Shown one piece after another: positions 4,229 through 6,325 of a DNA stretch of 6,325 nucleotides. The notes under the pieces are model-generated. The model had not been told where the DNA came from, searched no databases, and saw only the letters and a list, made by a program, of their open reading frames with translations. The stretch's first letter is position 1. Each line of letters starts with the position of its first letter. Source of the DNA: Nanobdellota archaeon (GTDB taxonomy: Archaea; Nanobdellota; Nanobdellia; SCGC-AAA011-G17; GW2011-AR17); contig JADHVA010000041.1 of the NCBI GenBank assembly GCA_016784245.1, positions 1 to 6,325 on the forward strand, in the 5' to 3' direction. A program made the position numbers and the translations under genes.

Positions 4229-5197
4229 ATGGGTGAGGCAAAAAAAACAGAAAAACAAAAAGTTGAAGTGAAGGATATTATTCCTAATAAAGATACTAAG
4301 AATAAAGAAGTTAAGAAAGTTGTTTCTAATAAAGATCCTAAAAATAAAGAAGAAGCTAAAAAAAATTCAATTGAAAATCTTGAAAAACTAGATGTTAAAG
4401 AGTTAAAAGCGAGATTAGATGATCTTAATTCTAAAAAAGAAAAATGGTTTGAGAAGAAAGAAGAACTAAAAGAAAGTATTGCTAAGTTAATATCAAAAGT
4501 TAAAAAAGTGAAAGATGAAAATGATAAGTTTTCAAAAGAAATTAAAGAATTAAAAGATAAAAGAGATAAGTACAATAAAGATGTAAAAGTCTTAATTTCT
4601 AAAATTAAAGTAATGAATCCAGCTAAGGAAGACCATAGAGGAAAGAAACCAGATACTGTTAATATAAAGAAAAAAATTGATGAATTTGAAAGGAGAATTG
4701 AAACAGGAGAAGTTTCATTTGACCAAGAAAAAAAATTAATGAAACAAATTAAAAGTTTGAAAAAAGAATATAGTGAAAATCAAAAATCAAATGTGGTAGG
4801 AAAGGATGCTAAAGATCTATCTAAAAAAATTGATGATGCAAAAAAATTAGCAGAAGATGTTCACCAAAAAATTAAAGGTCTTGCAGGAAAAAATAAAAAT
4901 TCATATAAGGCTTTTGTTAAAACTTCTAAAGAAATTAATAAAATCAAAAAAGAACAAGAAGAAGCTTTTGACAAATTCATTAAATTTAAACAAGCTTTTT
5001 CTGAAACAAATAAAGTTCTAAAGAAAAGAGTAGATGTTGTACATAAGAAAAAATCAAAGAGGAAGGAAAAAATAACAAAAGATCGTAAAATGATTGAAGA
5101 GAAAAAGTTAGAAGAACAGAAATCTAAAGTTGAAGAAAAGATTAAGAAGAAAAAGATTCTAACTACAGAAGATCTTATTGCATTCCAAGGTAAATGA
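4229..5197 (+). CDS. Lysine/glutamate-rich coiled-coil protein, COG1340-like
   Basis: A 322-residue protein of unknown function made almost entirely of charged coiled coil. Residues 1-48 form a basic low-complexity leader that includes the repeated unit NKDxKNKE (residues 20-27 and 34-41). Residues 50-130 form a first long coiled coil. A break at NPAKEDHRGKKPDTVNI (130-146) is followed by IDEFERRIETGEVSFDQEKKLMKQIKSL (150-177), which resembles the hinge signature of the archaeal COG1340 coiled-coil family. A second long coiled coil then runs to about residue 300, and the protein ends in LTTEDLIAFQGK. There is no signal peptide or membrane segment, so it is probably cytoplasmic. The ATG is supported by a GAGG Shine-Dalgarno at 4218-4221. 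The gene overlaps the next one by ATGA and probably forms a two-gene operon with it. Relatives are sometimes misnamed phosphoserine phosphatase, which the sequence does not support. Confidence 0.8.
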   Translation: MGEAKKTEKQKVEVKDIIPNKDTKNKEVKKVVSNKDPKNKEEAKKNSIENLEKLDVKELKARLDDLNSKKEKWFEKKEELKESIAKLISKVKKVKDENDKFSKEIKELKDKRDKYNKDVKVLISKIKVMNPAKEDHRGKKPDTVNIKKKIDEFERRIETGEVSFDQEKKLMKQIKSLKKEYSENQKSNVVGKDAKDLSKKIDDAKKLAEDVHQKIKGLAGKNKNSYKAFVKTSKEINKIKKEQEEAFDKFIKFKQAFSETNKVLKKRVDVVHKKKSKRKEKITKDRKMIEEKKLEEQKSKVEEKIKKKKILTTEDLIAFQGK

Positions 5198-5649
5198 AAG
5201 ATATTTTAATTACTATTTTTTTAAGTTTAGCACCATTTTTTGAATTAAGAGGTGGAATTCCTTATGGTTTAGCTGCAGGTTTAGATTTTAGTTTAGTTTT
5301 TATTGTTTCAGTCTTAGCAAATATTTTGATTGTTTTTCCAATATTTTTCTTTTTAGATCATATTCATAAATATTTAATAAATTGGAGTTTTTATAATAAA
5401 ATTTTTAACAAATTCTTAGTTAGAGCTAGAAGAAAAGTTGAAAAGAAAATTGGTACAAGTTGGGAGTTTGTAGCTTTAATGTTAGTTGTTGCTATTCCTT
5501 TTCCAGGAACAGGAGCTTATACTGGATGTTTAGCTTCATGGGCTTTTCAATTGAAAAGAAAGAAAAGTTTACTTGCAATTACTCTTGGTGTTATTATTGC
5601 AGGAATTATTACTAGCTTAGTTAGTTTAGGATTTATTTCTTTAATTTAA
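5194..5649 (+). CDS. Small membrane protein of the COG2426 / Sm_multidrug_ex family
   Basis: A 151-residue integral membrane protein of the family labelled putative small multidrug export protein (PF06695). The transport role is not well established. Two family signatures are obvious: ELRGGIPYG (residues 17-25) after a short hydrophobic segment, and IPFPGTGAYTGCLASWAF (101-118). Hydrophobic segments lie at about 2-14, 31-54, 90-106 and 125-150, with a basic loop (KFLVRARRKVEKK, 73-85). The paired re-entrant-like glycine/proline motifs recall the DedA/SNARE-associated group, but that link is an inference. The start codon overlaps the stop of the coiled-coil gene (ATGA), and only a weak, too-close AAGG precedes it, suggesting translational coupling. 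The 3' end overlaps the convergent archaeosortase gene by 17 bp. Confidence 0.88.
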   Translation: MKDILITIFLSLAPFFELRGGIPYGLAAGLDFSLVFIVSVLANILIVFPIFFFLDHIHKYLINWSFYNKIFNKFLVRARRKVEKKIGTSWEFVALMLVVAIPFPGTGAYTGCLASWAFQLKRKKSLLAITLGVIIAGIITSLVSLGFISLI

Positions 5650-6136
5650 GTAAATGTTTTATATCACTAATTATTGGAATCCCTTTAATATTGAAATGTT
5701 CTACTAAGAATATCCAAACCAAAGCTACAAAGAGGGTAGATAAAATGTGCCAAAATAATAAATGAAAAGTGTCGAAATAATTTTTGCCATAATTTAAGTA
5801 AATGTAAATCAAAATTAAGATTCTTAAAATATTCATTGTGAAAATAGATAAATATGATATGTAAAGAAATCTGAAAATGTTTGCAATTGAAATACCTCTA
5901 GTTAATAAAATCAGTTCTGTAATGATTAAATAAGCTGTTGCTGCTGTACATGCAGGAATGAAAGCAAAAGTTACATCTTGAAAAAGAATTGAAGAGTTCA
6001 TTATGGTGACATCATAAAATAAGGATAATATGAAATAAGTTGTGTTTATTGTTAAAGGCGAGAATATCATATAGAAGAGACCTGTTGAAAATGCTATAAT
6101 TAATGCTATAATATATCTCAAATAAATCCTTTTCAT
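5633..6136 (-). CDS. Archaeosortase/exosortase family membrane protease-transpeptidase
   Basis: A 167-residue, multi-spanning membrane protein with the three conserved catalytic positions of the exosortase/archaeosortase family. These are Cys63 in IPACTAATAYL, Arg105 in MNILRI, and His125 in DTFHLLFWH, each at the edge of a hydrophobic segment. The charged step TRGISIANIFRF (79-90) between Cys and Arg is also family-like. These enzymes cut secreted proteins at a C-terminal sorting signal (short motif, membrane segment, basic tail) and attach them to a lipid. The residue after Cys-Thr is Ala, where many members have Gly. The protein is short for the family and carries no fused domain. No gene in the window has a sorting-signal tail, so the substrates lie elsewhere. 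It starts leaderless: a TATA box is 27 bp upstream and there is no Shine-Dalgarno. A family called pacearchaeosortase is a possible home, but membership could not be checked. Confidence 0.77.
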   Translation of the reverse strand: MKRIYLRYIIALIIAFSTGLFYMIFSPLTINTTYFILSLFYDVTIMNSSILFQDVTFAFIPACTAATAYLIITELILLTRGISIANIFRFLYISYLSIFTMNILRILILIYIYLNYGKNYFDTFHLLFWHILSTLFVALVWIFLVEHFNIKGIPIISDIKHLLKLKK

Positions 6137-6159
6137 GAAGATTATTTGAATTTTATTAA

Positions 6160-6166
6160 ATATAAA
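6160..6166 (-). promoter_or_regulatory. TATA box for the archaeosortase gene
   Basis: Read on the minus strand this is TTTATAT followed by TTAA, centred about 27 bp before the ATG at 6136, which predicts a leaderless transcript. It is separated by only 2 bp from the opposite-facing box at 6169. Confidence 0.65.
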
Positions 6167-6168
6167 GA

Positions 6169-6176
6169 TTTATATA
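6169..6176 (+). promoter_or_regulatory. TATA box for the last, partial gene
   Basis: TTTATATA is the archaeal consensus, centred about 27 bp before the ATG at 6200, so the transcript should be leaderless. Together with the minus-strand box it makes a perfect 7-bp inverted repeat, ATATAAA-GA-TTTATAT (6160-6175). Confidence 0.65.
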
Positions 6177-6199
6177 TAATAAGTTGAAAAAATAATCTT

Positions 6200-6325
6200 A
6201 TGAGAAGCAAGAAAAAGAAGTTTTTTAGAGAAGCAAGTAAAGTTGATATTAAGAGAGAATGTACTCTAATTGAAGTAGACTGGAGAGATCCAGAAATGAT
6301 TCCAAGATTATTATCCTTAAATGAA
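6200..6325 (+). CDS. Unidentified protein, N-terminal 42 residues (3' end outside window)
   Basis: An open frame of 42 codons from the ATG at 6200 runs off the right edge. The product begins with a very basic stretch (MRSKKKKFFREASK), followed by a mixed segment that includes IKRECTLIEVDWRDPEM (residues 17-33) and ends PRLLSLNE at the edge. No signal peptide or membrane segment is visible so far, so it looks cytoplasmic. No family is recognised from this fragment. Support for a real gene comes from the consensus TATA box 27 bp upstream, the absence of a competing frame, and the divergent arrangement with the archaeosortase gene. There is no Shine-Dalgarno, which fits a leaderless mRNA. Confidence 0.6.
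   Translation, partial: MRSKKKKFFREASKVDIKRECTLIEVDWRDPEMIPRLLSLNE

Noticed and set aside
4213..4575. Open frame of 120 codons on the minus strand, rich in Ser, Phe and Leu
   Set aside because: It mirrors the lysine/glutamate codons of the coiled-coil gene (AAA/GAA become TTT/TTC). It is a composition artefact.
1..6325. tRNA, rRNA, CRISPR array, riboswitch or insertion-sequence ends
   Set aside because: No cloverleaf with a TTCRA-type arm, no evenly spaced repeats and no terminal inverted repeats with a transposase were seen while reading both strands. Apart from the L1 leader there is no GC-rich structured stretch.

Overview
This window is very AT-rich and gene-dense, and it comes from an archaeon. 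The ribosomal genes are archaeal in type: L1, an L10 with the archaeal/eukaryotic insertion domain, and a P1-type L12 ending in GLGALFG. There is also a HemK2/Mtq2-type methyltransferase, a COG1340-like coiled-coil protein, an archaeosortase-like protein, TATA-box promoters about 26-28 bp upstream of start codons, and T-tract terminators. Small compact genes, leaderless promoters and very low GC suggest a DPANN-type archaeon (Pacearchaeota/Woesearchaeota-like). That placement is an inference.

Positions 1-596 hold the C-terminal part of a XerA-type tyrosine recombinase whose start lies upstream of the window. Next come three short single-gene units on the + strand: a CuA-type cupredoxin lipoprotein, a TspO/MBR membrane protein and a release-factor glutamine methyltransferase. 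Each is preceded by almost the same promoter-containing element. The copy overlapping the end of xer and the copy after tspO match over 26 nt with two C/T differences, so they form direct repeats bracketing the cupredoxin-tspO pair. A 44-residue zinc-ribbon protein follows at 2085-2219.

Positions 2220-4141 are the ribosomal stalk operon L1-L10-L12. It has its own TATA box, an unusually GC-rich leader before L1, an ATGA overlap between L1 and L10, and a T-tract terminator after L12. L10 lacks the usual acidic GLGALFG-type tail. Positions 4142-5649 hold a second two-gene unit: a lysine/glutamate-rich coiled-coil protein overlapping by ATGA with a COG2426/Sm_multidrug_ex membrane protein. Its TATA box lies between the arms of a 7-bp perfect inverted repeat, and a 12-codon upstream ORF overlaps the start of the coiled-coil gene.

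A minus-strand archaeosortase-like gene (5633-6136) converges on and overlaps the COG2426 gene. It is divergent from an unidentified partial gene that starts at 6200. These last two genes share a back-to-back pair of TATA boxes only 2 bp apart. Genes in the window follow two initiation styles. Cupredoxin, L1, L10, L12 and the coiled-coil gene have Shine-Dalgarno sequences. TspO, the methyltransferase, the zinc ribbon, the archaeosortase and the last partial gene look leaderless.
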